Positions 7,172 through 15,512 of a DNA stretch of 43,516 bases are shown piece by piece. Under the pieces are notes generated by a model. It was not told where the DNA came from. It saw only the letters and a program-made list of their open reading frames with translations, and made no database searches. Source of the stretch: Bacteroidales bacterium. Lineage in GTDB: Bacteria > Bacteroidota > Bacteroidia > Bacteroidales > FEN-979. The DNA is taken from the NCBI GenBank assembly GCA_025355465.1, contig JANXZO010000073.1, forward strand, positions 1-43,516. Reading direction: 5' to 3'. Every line of letters begins with the position of its first letter. Within the stretch, counting starts at the first letter, position 1. A program made the translations under genes and the position numbers.

Positions 7172-9156
7172 TACCTGGAAATGATAAACCGGGTGGTTGC
7201 TTTGCGCCCTCCGTCAGAACCTCTTATTTCAAGAAAATAGAGGCCGTTGGAAAGTACCGAAACATCAAGGTTGGAGTTGAACCCTGTGCGGAGGAGTGTT
7301 TGTCCGTAAATGTTGGTAACAAACATCATGGAGCTTTCCATGAACTTCTGTGATTGTCCTGTTGCCGGAACCTGCAATGTCAGCGTGCTCCCGTGGCAGG
7401 GGTTCGGGAATACCTTCATGTTGATGACTTCTCCGGCTTGCTCCTGAATCCCCAGCGGGATTGGCTTTCCAACCACCGGACGGATCATCAACGACCCGGT
7501 AAAGGAGCTGTTAACCCATTGGCCAAGAGAGTTGTAATAGATCTGCAACTGACTGTTGTTGTACCGGTCGAAACCAACATTGAGGTTATCGTTGGTGGTC
7601 TGGATCCAGCCTACATAGAAGGTTCCTGTAATACGCAGTCCTTCAGGGATATGGTATGTCACGAATTTATTGAGGCTATCGGTGAACCGGGGCATGACCA
7701 GCTCCGACCAGATGGTATCTCCGGGTGTTCCGGAATTATCATTCCAGACACAGAGGTAAAACCATTGCTGGTTGTTATATCCAAGTGTGTGGTTAAAGTA
7801 AAACTGGATGGCACGAAGGGTATCGGGTGATTTGTTCAGCTTGAATTTTACGGCAAGCTTTGAACCGGCCGGACTTAATCCGTAACCTGCTTCGGGCGTT
7901 CCGTCGTCGTAGGCAAAATAGTTGTAAAACCGCTGGTAGCCTACAATGGTATCACCAAATGACGACCCCGGGGCGTTGTCCCTCACAATATGTGTCATTT
8001 TAAATACCGCACTGTCAGCCTGGCTTATCGGGAAGAGGAACGGTACGGCGGGATGGGCAAATGGCGGGAAGGTAACGTAACCATGCGTGTAGAATGGCTG
8101 GATGTTGTAAGTCCCGCCGCTGTAGGTTTTGCTGAAAGTTCCGGACGGATTTGTAACGGTGTAGTTGTAGGCCGATAGATGACTGTTTATATCCCTGTTA
8201 CTGATCATCACATCAATCGAATCCCGGATCTCGTTGGTAGGATCATCGGAATATTGCGGATAGGGCATTGATTCGTAACGACTTAGAAGGGAAGGTGGTC
8301 GCTCGATGAAGCGAAGCTCTGGGTAGATTGTGTCTGATGCGCTTCGTCCGATATTGAGGTACACATTGTCGATGTTCCACTGGTCGCAGTTACTCTGCCA
8401 GCTTGGCTCCGCCGAACTGGCAAGGCTTACATAATTGAGAAACCGGAACCGGAATTTCTTCTTAAAGTATTTTGCAGTATCGGTTACCGCGAGCATCACC
8501 TGACGGAAATAGGTGTTGTGGTGGTTGTAAAAAGTATCGAGTTGCATGCCGTTGTCATACCAGATGAGCTGCCATTTGTCGGGTATGTGCAGAACGGCGG
8601 TGTCGCCAATGAGCGTGTCGTAAGCCGGACGGGTAAGGTACTGAAGGATAAGTGAGTCGCTGGCAGCGGGGCCACGGTAAGCCCGTCCCTGGGGTTGGTA
8701 GTAGAAACTGAGGTAGACCGAATCGGCCAGGGTGAGTTTTCTGGGAACCGGGCTGAATACCGAATCCAGGCGAATATACCTCGACGTTAGATGGTCGGCA
8801 ATAAAATTCGTGGGTCCGGGAACCGCATTGCGGTACATAAGTCCGGAGTCATTGATGGCATCCATGGTCAGCGCCCCGAGATTAACCGGGAAAACGGGGT
8901 AGTCGTTGTTCACGAAACCATCACGGTCAATCCATCGATCGGGTGAAGGAAAGACAGAGTTCCCGGAGAAATCATCGAAAAAAGGCACAGATATTGGAAT
9001 TGTATCCAAACCTGCGTAGGTTGCCTTTACCTGGGCTGAATGGCTGGCAGCAGCTTTCACGACCGGATTTTCCTGCTGGCCTGTGAGGTACTCCTGGCAA
9101 AATGCTGCAGGAGCGAACAAAACCAAAACCAATATTACACCAAAAATACGCATCAA
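7171..9156 (-). CDS. Secreted protein of unknown function with T9SS sorting domain
   Basis: The 661-residue protein has a signal peptide (about 1-20, ending PAAFCQ) and a C-terminal T9SS type A sorting domain starting at VFPNPCHG and ending RFIISR. The middle contains aromatic- and Asp-rich beta-type sequence such as IPISVPFFDDFSGNSVFP, YLSFYYQPQGRAYRGP and CDQWNIDNVYLN, the kind of jelly-roll text seen in adhesin or MAM-like secreted modules. I do not recognise a catalytic motif. It lies 39 bases after the PASTA gene and overlaps the pseudouridine synthase start by one base, so it belongs to the same operon. A surface or extracellular structural role is inferred only from the export signals. 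Confidence 0.8.
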   Translation of the reverse strand: MMRIFGVILVLVLFAPAAFCQEYLTGQQENPVVKAAASHSAQVKATYAGLDTIPISVPFFDDFSGNSVFPSPDRWIDRDGFVNNDYPVFPVNLGALTMDAINDSGLMYRNAVPGPTNFIADHLTSRYIRLDSVFSPVPRKLTLADSVYLSFYYQPQGRAYRGPAASDSLILQYLTRPAYDTLIGDTAVLHIPDKWQLIWYDNGMQLDTFYNHHNTYFRQVMLAVTDTAKYFKKKFRFRFLNYVSLASSAEPSWQSNCDQWNIDNVYLNIGRSASDTIYPELRFIERPPSLLSRYESMPYPQYSDDPTNEIRDSIDVMISNRDINSHLSAYNYTVTNPSGTFSKTYSGGTYNIQPFYTHGYVTFPPFAHPAVPFLFPISQADSAVFKMTHIVRDNAPGSSFGDTIVGYQRFYNYFAYDDGTPEAGYGLSPAGSKLAVKFKLNKSPDTLRAIQFYFNHTLGYNNQQWFYLCVWNDNSGTPGDTIWSELVMPRFTDSLNKFVTYHIPEGLRITGTFYVGWIQTTNDNLNVGFDRYNNSQLQIYYNSLGQWVNSSFTGSLMIRPVVGKPIPLGIQEQAGEVINMKVFPNPCHGSTLTLQVPATGQSQKFMESSMMFVTNIYGQTLLRTGFNSNLDVSVLSNGLYFLEIRGSDGGRKATTRFIISR

Positions 9157-9195
9157 ACCCTTTGATAATTAGTAATTAAAACTCCCCTGTTGCCC

Positions 9196-9789
9196 TTAAT
9201 TTACACTATCAGCCTCCGTTGAATCCATTTTCATCTCGGCCGCTTTGGCACCCATCCCAACCGTGAGATCTATCAATGAACCTTTGTCGAGGGTGGTGCC
9301 TGTCTTAATCGGTCGTCCTTCGAAGAGCTGATTTTGTACTGCATCTTCATCAAACGAGCGGATATATAAAAGCCGGCCAAGTTTCAATCCGGCTGATTCC
9401 AGCATTGATAACGCCTGTCTCAGGGTCAGATCGCGCAGATCGGGCATGGTGGTCTTTTCAGGGATGAAGGAGGTAATGGTAAAATAGATCATCCGGTTGG
9501 TTTTGACCTTCGATCCCGGATAAGGGTCCTGGGATAAAATAGATCCTTTGGGTTTACCCGGATCAAAAATCGAGTCGATCACCGAAAATTGGTATTCGCG
9601 GTTATCCGGGTTGCCAAGCACATCCCGTACGTACAGCCCACGGTAATCAGGAACAATGATATAATTGTCGTGCTTTGTGTACCATGACAACGATTGCAGT
9701 GTGATCCAAACCAGTACGGCGGTGATCCCTATAGAGATCAGGAAATGCTTGAGGAATTTCTTCGAGAAAAGGAAGTGTAAAAAACCCAT
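9196..9789 (-). CDS. PASTA-domain membrane protein
   Basis: The 197-residue protein has a short cytoplasmic N-terminus, one membrane segment (about 15-34, ISIGITAVLVWITLQSLSW) and two PASTA domains outside, about 41-108 (YIIVPDYRGLYVRDVL) and about 112-180 (TTMPDLRDLTLRQALSMLE). No kinase or transpeptidase domain is attached. PASTA domains bind peptidoglycan fragments or act as spacers in cell-wall proteins. It is the first gene of the minus-strand operon and diverges from ddl, the D-Ala-D-Ala ligase gene, which supports a cell-envelope role. The precise function of stand-alone PASTA proteins is not known to me. Confidence 0.9.
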   Translation of the reverse strand: MGFLHFLFSKKFLKHFLISIGITAVLVWITLQSLSWYTKHDNYIIVPDYRGLYVRDVLGNPDNREYQFSVIDSIFDPGKPKGSILSQDPYPGSKVKTNRMIYFTITSFIPEKTTMPDLRDLTLRQALSMLESAGLKLGRLLYIRSFDEDAVQNQLFEGRPIKTGTTLDKGSLIDLTVGMGAKAAEMKMDSTEADSVN

Positions 9790-9852
9790 TCGCCGCTTTA
9801 TCTGAATAACCCGAAAACGCCTTTATTATTGTGTTTTTGCCTTAGCAATCTG

Positions 9853-9884
9853 CAAACTTACGGAAAAATTGAATTTTGCGCAAG
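9853..9884 (-). promoter_or_regulatory. Promoter of the PASTA-rluA-plsC operon
   Basis: On the minus strand a -7 element TAAGTTTG (9860-9853) is preceded by CTTG (9884-9881) with a 20-base spacer, a good match to TTTG-N19-23-TAnnTTTG. It leaves a leader of roughly 55 bases before the ATG at 9789. Confidence 0.6.
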
Positions 9885-9908
9885 AAGCATATTTTTGTCT
9901 TACTTTTG
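9875..9908 (+). promoter_or_regulatory. Promoter of ddl-rdgB
   Basis: TTTG at 9875-9878 and an exact TAnnTTTG element (TACTTTTG, 9901-9908) are separated by 22 bases. Transcription would begin near 9915, about 15 bases before the ATG at 9929. An upstream in-frame ATG at 9869 lies outside the transcript, so the later start was chosen for ddl. The -33 region overlaps that of the divergent operon. Confidence 0.65.
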
Positions 9909-9928
9909 CGTTGCTTAAAAGTGTTCAT

Positions 9929-10909
9929 ATGATGAATGTTGCGATCGTAGCAGGGGGTGATTCCGGAGAGTACGGTATATCCATGAAAAGCGGGCGTCAG
10001 GTTGAACTTAACCTCGATCCCGGCAAGTTTATTCCCTATCTCATTGAAATAAAAGGCAAAGGATGGAATTATATCATCGGACGTAAGAAATTTCCCGTTG
10101 ATAAAAACGATTTTTCACTCACCATCGGCAAACGGAAGATCCGCTTCTCCATTGTTTTCAATGCCATTCACGGCACGCCTGGCGAAAACGGAAGGTTACA
10201 AGGGTATTTCGATATGCTTGGAATTCCATATACCTCCTGTGATGTGACAACTTCGGCGCTCACCTTCAACAAGCAGTTTTGTAAAAATGTGGTGGCATCA
10301 ACCGGCGTCTTCACCGCCCGGTCGCTTCATCTTTTTAAAGGTGGACCCGATCCGGTTCCGGAGATACTGAAGCAGCTTTCATTCCCCCTCTTTGTTAAAC
10401 CCAACAATGGCGGATCCAGCGTTGGGATGTCCAAGGTGAATGAAGCCAGGGAATTAAAACCGGCATTAAAACTGGCTTTTAACGAAGATAACGAGATCAT
10501 CGTGGAGGAGTTTATCAAAGGGCGTGAACTGACTTGCGGTGTGTTGCGCACCCAAGGCCGGGTAGTGGCCTTGCCGGTAACCGAAATAATCCCGAAAAGG
10601 GAGTATTTCGATTATGAAGCAAAATACAAGAAAGGAATGGCCGACGAGGTCGTTCCGGCCGATGTGCCCGATAAAACCGCAGCAACCTGCCACGAAATTT
10701 CCTGCATGCTTTATGAGCGGCTGAATTGCAAGGGTGTTGTGCGCTTCGACTACATCTATAACGGGAAGAAATTTTATTTTCTGGAGGTCAATACGGTACC
10801 CGGACTCTCGGCAGCCAGCATCGTTCCAAAAATGGCAAAAGCACAGGGTTGGAGCTTCACAGAATTGTTAACACGGCTAATCAATGAGGAGTTAGGTATT
10901 AAGCGTTGA
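9929..10909 (+). CDS. ddl: D-alanine--D-alanine ligase
   Basis: With the start at 9929 the protein is 326 residues (the ATG at 9932 is equally possible). It is an ATP-grasp enzyme: PLFVKPNNGGSSVGMSKV (ATP-binding lysine and glycine loop), IIVEEFIKGRELTCGVL, and the metal-binding C-terminal segment FYFLEVNTVPGLSAASIVPK. The N-terminal loop reads VAGGDSGEYGISMKSG. The enzyme joins two D-alanines for the peptidoglycan stem peptide in the cytoplasm. The in-frame extension back to 9869 is rejected because the promoter -7 element at 9901-9908 sits inside it. It is followed 4 bases later by rdgB, probably one operon, and diverges from the PASTA gene. Confidence 0.95.
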   Translation: MMNVAIVAGGDSGEYGISMKSGRQVELNLDPGKFIPYLIEIKGKGWNYIIGRKKFPVDKNDFSLTIGKRKIRFSIVFNAIHGTPGENGRLQGYFDMLGIPYTSCDVTTSALTFNKQFCKNVVASTGVFTARSLHLFKGGPDPVPEILKQLSFPLFVKPNNGGSSVGMSKVNEARELKPALKLAFNEDNEIIVEEFIKGRELTCGVLRTQGRVVALPVTEIIPKREYFDYEAKYKKGMADEVVPADVPDKTAATCHEISCMLYERLNCKGVVRFDYIYNGKKFYFLEVNTVPGLSAASIVPKMAKAQGWSFTELLTRLINEELGIKR

Positions 10910-10913
10910 GGAA

Positions 10914-11495
10914 ATGATGAAGGAGATTCTTTTTGCAACCAATAACCAACACAAACTGCGCGAGGTTCGTGAGATTCTCGGAGCTGATTACAGGTTACTT
11001 TCCCTGAACGATGTTCAGCTGGATGTTGAGATACCGGAAACGCAGGACACCCTTGAGGGGAATGCTGCCCAGAAGGCGTGGTTTATCTACGACCGTATTG
11101 GGATAAACTGTTTTGCCGACGATACCGGACTGGAGATTGAGGCACTGGAGGGCCGTCCTGGTGTATATTCTGCACGGTATGCCGGGGAGGGATGCAGTTT
11201 CGATGACAACGTGCAAAAAATACTGACAGAGATGACCGGGTTAAACAACCGGCGAGCCTGCTTCCGCACAGTCGTATGCCTCATTGTTGATGGAAAAGAA
11301 TATCTCTTTGAAGGCAGGGTTGATGGCGTGATTACAACGGAACGGGAAGGAGCGGGTGGTTTTGGTTACGACCCGGTTTTCAGACCCGACGGTCAGCATC
11401 AAACCTTTGCTGCCATGCCTCCCTACCTGAAAAATGGAATAAGCCACCGTGGCAGAGCCATCACCAAAATGGTGAACTGGTTAAAACAAAAGTAG
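10914..11495 (+). CDS. rdgB: Non-canonical purine NTP pyrophosphatase (RdgB/HAM1 family)
   Basis: The 193-residue protein has the family signatures FATNNQHKLREV at the N-terminus, CFADDTGLEIEALEGRPGVY (catalytic acidic region), ARYAGEG, GFGYDPVFRPDG and SHRGRAITKM near the C-terminus. It hydrolyses dITP, ITP and XTP to monophosphates, keeping deaminated purines out of nucleic acids. Length is normal for the family. Two consecutive ATG codons at 10914 and 10917 are both possible starts. The gene begins 4 bases after ddl and ends inside the left arm of a GC-rich palindrome. Confidence 0.94.
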   Translation: MMKEILFATNNQHKLREVREILGADYRLLSLNDVQLDVEIPETQDTLEGNAAQKAWFIYDRIGINCFADDTGLEIEALEGRPGVYSARYAGEGCSFDDNVQKILTEMTGLNNRRACFRTVVCLIVDGKEYLFEGRVDGVITTEREGAGGFGYDPVFRPDGQHQTFAAMPPYLKNGISHRGRAITKMVNWLKQK

Positions 11496-11520
11496 GGGCA
11501 ACCACTTAAGTCGCCCCTAC
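11492..11520. repeat. GC-rich palindrome overlapping the rdgB stop codon
   Basis: GTAGGGGC (11492-11499) and GCCCCTAC (11513-11520) form a perfect 8-bp stem around a 13-base loop that contains the palindrome ACTTAAGT. There is no T-run after it on either strand, so it is not a classic intrinsic terminator. It resembles REP-like palindromic repeats and may mark the end of the ddl-rdgB transcript. Confidence 0.55.
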
Positions 11521-11571
11521 CTTCAGGATTTCGCAATTTGGCAATTTGGTTCCGCCGAACTCCGCTTCGCT

Positions 11572-11607
11572 ATTTCACCATTTCACCATTTCACCATTTC
11601 GCCATTT
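11572..11607. repeat. Octamer tandem repeat (ATTTCACC x about 4.5)
   Basis: Three exact copies of ATTTCACC (11572-11595) are followed by ATTTCGCC and a partial ATTT. Just upstream, 11533-11549 contains a doubled GCAATTTG unit. The repeat lies in the 116-base gap between the convergent stops of rdgB and the SGNH hydrolase gene. Such short repeats are prone to copy-number change by slippage. Confidence 0.7.
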
Positions 11608-11611
11608 AGTA

Positions 11612-12979
11612 TTATGGAAACTTCACCCCGGGATACTGGGTAATGTCAACCTGTGGAATTGTGCTTCCGAATTTTGCGTTGATGGCTTCAATAAAATAGT
11701 TGGCCGACAATGCACAACCACGCGGGTTGAGGTGGATACCATCCAGTGAGAATGCTCCGCCGGTTACATAGTTAGCATTCATTTTGATGCCGTCCCATAC
11801 GATTCCTGACTGAAGCTGTTTCATTTTGGCATTCAGATCAACGATGCCTACTCCGAAAGTGGGGGCAAGCTGTTTTGTGATAATGTCGTTGTAAGCAGTG
11901 GTCGCAACCTGGATGTTCGCGAGTTCATCCTCAGTGAGTACATATTCTGTTGGAATAGCCCAAGGAGTTGAGGTGATGCGGCTTATGATTCCCATGCCAT
12001 AGCACTTCAGCGAATCCTGAGGTACTGACAGAAGAACCAGTTCGCCTGGTTTCATGAAACGTACCTTGAACACCGGGTGTGGTGAGGTGGGGTCGGCAAC
12101 GAGGAATGGATTTTGCCCAAGTTTATAAACAAGCTGGGGAAGGCCGAAGTAGGTTGACATGAAAAAATTGATGGAGTCAACAAGTGTCTGCCGGGTCAAT
12201 ACGATACCATTGTAAGGTACGGTGGTAAAGTATGGGATGGAGGTAACATCGGGAATGGTTGCTACAACACCATTGGCTCCGGTGGCCTTCAGTGCCTGTA
12301 AAGTTCCTCCCATTGTCTGTGCGAAAAGGGCCGGGTCGGTAATTACGTCGCCAACACCTCCTGAAAGAGCATAGGACAGTACATCATTGTCGCCCAGCTG
12401 CATGGTAAAGAATGTCGGCATAAGTTTCGGGAACTCGTCAACAACCTTAAAGTTGGGATTCATGGGTTCGGTGCAGAAACGAACATAATATGGATTTGCT
12501 GTCGGGGGATTGGTCGTCAGGCCCAGCGGACTTCCATAACCAGGGGCAAACATATGGAACGACTTCATCCCGGGGATACCCAGATTTTGAACAACATAGC
12601 CTACAGGAGCAAGAGGTTCCTTTTCTCCGATGTAGGGAACAGGCCCTAAAGATACTGACCCGTCACAGGCAGTGGAAGGACCAAGAACGAGCCGGGGGCC
12701 CGAACCCGGGAAACCTACCCCATATTCACTTGTAACGACAGGTTGAACAAATGGTCCGCATCCGGCAAGCTGAAGCTGCCTGGCAATGATGGCCGGAGTG
12801 GAATAAGCTTGTCCTGATTTGTACAGAGCGCCATCGGCGTATCCGGCAACCAGTGAATTACCCAAAGCCACGTAGGTTTTAAAGTTTGCCGAACCCGTAG
12901 TGACACTGAATTCATTGATCTTTCGCTCGCAAGCGGTGAACAGCGCCAGGGATAATATGATGAATAATAGTTTTTTCAT
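11612..12979 (-). CDS. SGNH/GDSL-type hydrolase lipoprotein
   Basis: The 455-residue protein has a lipoprotein signal (lipobox LFTAC, Cys17). It carries the SGNH hydrolase blocks in order: GNSLVAGYADG with Ser42 (block I), QNLGIPG about 131-137 (block II), QLGDNDVLSY with Asn198 (block III), and DGIHLNPRG with Asp413 and His416 (block V). The family comprises esterases and lipases; the substrate cannot be told. Its gene is 20 bases downstream of a FadL-type outer-membrane transporter, which suggests that an ester or lipid is hydrolysed and taken up. The protein is longer than minimal GDSL enzymes (about 200 residues) because of a large insertion between blocks III and V. Confidence 0.87.
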   Translation of the reverse strand: MKKLLFIILSLALFTACERKINEFSVTTGSANFKTYVALGNSLVAGYADGALYKSGQAYSTPAIIARQLQLAGCGPFVQPVVTSEYGVGFPGSGPRLVLGPSTACDGSVSLGPVPYIGEKEPLAPVGYVVQNLGIPGMKSFHMFAPGYGSPLGLTTNPPTANPYYVRFCTEPMNPNFKVVDEFPKLMPTFFTMQLGDNDVLSYALSGGVGDVITDPALFAQTMGGTLQALKATGANGVVATIPDVTSIPYFTTVPYNGIVLTRQTLVDSINFFMSTYFGLPQLVYKLGQNPFLVADPTSPHPVFKVRFMKPGELVLLSVPQDSLKCYGMGIISRITSTPWAIPTEYVLTEDELANIQVATTAYNDIITKQLAPTFGVGIVDLNAKMKQLQSGIVWDGIKMNANYVTGGAFSLDGIHLNPRGCALSANYFIEAINAKFGSTIPQVDITQYPGVKFP

Positions 12980-12999
12980 AATGGATTATATTTTAAACG

Positions 13000-14238
13000 T
13001 TAAAAACTATAGGACAGACCAATTCCCGGGGAATAAACCGCATTGCTGTAGGTTCCCTTAAAATTATCAGGACTGAATGAACCGGTTCTCTGGGTTCCCA
13101 TAATATAAAGGAAAGCCGCATCGATGCTGAACCCTTTGAACGGATTGACAGAAAGTCCGCAGGTCAGACCAACCTGGTCTGTGCTGGGTGTTTGCGGATT
13201 AAGATAATCGGATTGTACCGGAGAGGGGTCATAGTAACCACCGCAACGAACAGTAACCACTTCGTTTATCTTATACTGGAAACCGATACGCGGAATCAGG
13301 CGACTCTGGTACAAAGCCGGAACTGCTGAGCGGGTGATGGCCTGGGTCGGGGAGACTTTTTCGAAATTGAAGATGAGAGAATCGTAAGTATTCCAGAATA
13401 CATAACAAAGGTTGATCCCGATCATGAACTGGTTTGATTTGCCAAACTCATAGGATGCTCCGAAGTCGAGGTTGGCCGGCAGCGGGAGCATAACGTCTAC
13501 GTTGGTATTGGGGAAACTGCCGCCCAGTGAGGCAGGCACGGTAAAAGTTGCTGTTCCGCCCTTTACTTTCATCTCGATTTTGGACCTGTAGTCGATACCG
13601 ATGCTTAACCCTTTGACGGGATGAACCATGATACCGGCGTTAAACCCGAAACTGCTGGCATTACCTTTAATGTTCACACTTCCTTCGGGTACATCGTTCC
13701 CGTTTACAGGAACGGCTTTATTCATGTCGACACTGCCGGTTGCATAAACGAGGCCGACACCGATGCCGAGGATATCACCAAATTTGTAAGAGACAGTTGG
13801 CTGGAATGTAAAAGCTTTGAACGAGAGATTCTGGATCAGGAAACGACCTTTCCAGTTGTCCTCCCATGCAAGACTGTTTCCGTAGGGGGTGTTGATGGCA
13901 AGACCCACGCTCAGATCTTTGGTCGGTTTAAACGCTGCATAAAAGTACAACGGTGTATTGATCTGTGATTTCAGATGAGTCTGATAATTAACATCTGTTG
14001 CCTGGAATGTAGTACGGGCCATTAAAAAGCTGACACCGCCTGAAAAACTCCATTTGTCTTTTACAAAGGCAGCTCCGCCTGGATTGTAGAATAATGCGCT
14101 GGCATCATAGCTGAGCGAAGTCCCGATGAGCCCCATGCCGATGTTCCGCATGCTGTGAAGGCCTACCTGGTAACCACCGCCAAATGTAGTGGTTGCTGCT
14201 AAACATACGAATAGCAACAGGGTTGTAAATCTCCTCAT
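13000..14238 (-). CDS. FadL/TodX-family outer-membrane transport protein
   Basis: The 412-residue protein has a signal peptide (about 1-20, cleaved before GGYQVG) and the N-terminal FadL-type hatch sequence NIGMGLIGTSLSYDASALFY followed by NPGGAAFVKDKW. The rest is beta-barrel-like with alternating aromatic residues and ends with the outer-membrane signature GIGLSYSF. FadL relatives move hydrophobic compounds such as fatty acids across the outer membrane. It is the first gene of a two-gene unit with the SGNH hydrolase lipoprotein. No exact TAnnTTTG box precedes it; the nearest is a degenerate TATCTTG. Confidence 0.9.
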   Translation of the reverse strand: MRRFTTLLLFVCLAATTTFGGGYQVGLHSMRNIGMGLIGTSLSYDASALFYNPGGAAFVKDKWSFSGGVSFLMARTTFQATDVNYQTHLKSQINTPLYFYAAFKPTKDLSVGLAINTPYGNSLAWEDNWKGRFLIQNLSFKAFTFQPTVSYKFGDILGIGVGLVYATGSVDMNKAVPVNGNDVPEGSVNIKGNASSFGFNAGIMVHPVKGLSIGIDYRSKIEMKVKGGTATFTVPASLGGSFPNTNVDVMLPLPANLDFGASYEFGKSNQFMIGINLCYVFWNTYDSLIFNFEKVSPTQAITRSAVPALYQSRLIPRIGFQYKINEVVTVRCGGYYDPSPVQSDYLNPQTPSTDQVGLTCGLSVNPFKGFSIDAAFLYIMGTQRTGSFSPDNFKGTYSNAVYSPGIGLSYSF

Positions 14239-14390
14239 AATGACTGTTTTTTGGTTAATACTGGGCGCAAGATAGTAAAAATAATTTAATTCAACTTTTT
14301 TGATTATTAGGTTGTTCCCCTAACATCCTGCAGAATACCTAGCAATCAGCATCTTTTATTTGGACTGAACCAAATATGAAATTTTACAGG

Positions 14391-14398
14391 TACCTTTG
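14391..14398 (+). promoter_or_regulatory. -7 promoter element of the Smr-domain gene
   Basis: TACCTTTG matches TAnnTTTG exactly and lies 43 bases before the ATG at 14442. A TTTG at 14359-14362 is 28 bases upstream, longer than the usual spacing. Confidence 0.5.
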
Positions 14399-14441
14399 CA
14401 ACGGGTAAACTAGGTAACTAAACTCCCCAAAATACCGGCAC

Positions 14442-15509
14442 ATGTTAAAACCAGGTGATAAAGTAAAATTTTTGAATGCCTCCGGCGGGGGAGTGGTGAT
14501 GAAGATCATCGACAGCCGGATGGTCAGTATCATGGTGGAGGAGGGTTTTGAAATCCCCACCATGATCAGTGAGTTAATATTGATGGATCCGAAAGATGCC
14601 GGAGGCCGTTTTTTTGAATCTCATTACGATATTCCCGTATCCCCGAACAACGGAGAGGAGCAATTTGAACAGCCTGATGATGAGCGGGTTCGGCAATTGT
14701 CGACCCTCATTACCCGCAACCGGAAAAGTGAAGATCTATGGCTGGCGTTTGTGCCACATGATCAGAAATGGCTGATCACCGGCATGATGGACGTTTTTTT
14801 AATCAACAACACCTCGTTTGATGTATTATACAACATCTTCAGTAAAACACACACCGGCCATTTTGAAGGGATAGATTATGGAAGCCTTTTTCCGGATTCG
14901 AAGCTGTTATTGGCGACAATCAACAGGGAAACACTTGTTCAATGGACCGAAGGCAGCCTGCAATTTCTCTTTCATAAGCAGCAAACGGCAATGGTGTTAC
15001 CTCCTTTCAATTCTGAATTCAAAGTTGAAGGCAAGCGGTTTTACAAAGAGGGAAACTATCGTGAACACCGCGTAATTGAGGGGAAAGGTATCGTTGTAAG
15101 GGTGTTATCCCTCACCGACTATTTTCAGGAGGCCGGAGCTGTTTCTAACCAACCCGCTGCGGAGTTAACCCGCGAAAATGTTGCCCCCGGAGGAATTCTT
15201 GGAAAACACCGGGTTGCCAACCGGGAAGCTGAGGTTGATCTTCACATTCACGAACTGGTTGATGATCCTGCTAACCTGGAAACATCGGAGATACTGGAAT
15301 TTCAGAAAACCTATTTCCTCCGGTGCATGGACGAAGCCCTGTCCCAGGGATTTTTGAAGGTAACCTTCATCCATGGTGTGGGCAATGGCGTTTTGAAAAA
15401 CGTACTCCGCGAACTGCTGCAAAAGTATAAGGGAATAGAGACCTTTGATGCCCCCATGGCCAGATATGGTGTAGGGGCCATCGAAGTAAGGATCTCACAC
15501 AACCAGTAA
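14442..15509 (+). CDS. DUF2027 and Smr domain protein
   Basis: The 355-residue protein begins with a small SH3-like segment (PGDKVKFLNASGGGVVMKI), followed by a DUF2027-type region (to about 240) and a C-terminal Smr domain (about 265-353). The Smr domain shows the DLHIHEL motif and the core VTFIHGVGNGVLKNVLREL, ending VGAIEVRI. Smr domains in MutS2-like proteins are nucleases or nucleic-acid binders, and recent work on MutS2/SmrB links some of them to collided ribosomes. There is no MutS ATPase here, so it is a stand-alone Smr protein of a type common in Bacteroidota. It runs tail-to-tail with the Omp28-like gene, 3 bases apart. Confidence 0.88.
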   Translation: MLKPGDKVKFLNASGGGVVMKIIDSRMVSIMVEEGFEIPTMISELILMDPKDAGGRFFESHYDIPVSPNNGEEQFEQPDDERVRQLSTLITRNRKSEDLWLAFVPHDQKWLITGMMDVFLINNTSFDVLYNIFSKTHTGHFEGIDYGSLFPDSKLLLATINRETLVQWTEGSLQFLFHKQQTAMVLPPFNSEFKVEGKRFYKEGNYREHRVIEGKGIVVRVLSLTDYFQEAGAVSNQPAAELTRENVAPGGILGKHRVANREAEVDLHIHELVDDPANLETSEILEFQKTYFLRCMDEALSQGFLKVTFIHGVGNGVLKNVLRELLQKYKGIETFDAPMARYGVGAIEVRISHNQ

Positions 15510-15512
15510 GAG

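Noticed and set aside
9869-9928. Upstream in-frame ATG that would extend ddl by 20 residues.
   Set aside because: The -7 promoter element TACTTTTG (9901-9908) lies within the extension, and the extra residues do not look like the Ddl N-terminus, which starts at VAIVAGGDSGEY.
11492-11520. Intrinsic terminator for rdgB.
   Set aside because: The stem is good but there is no T-run on either side, so it was listed as a palindromic repeat instead.
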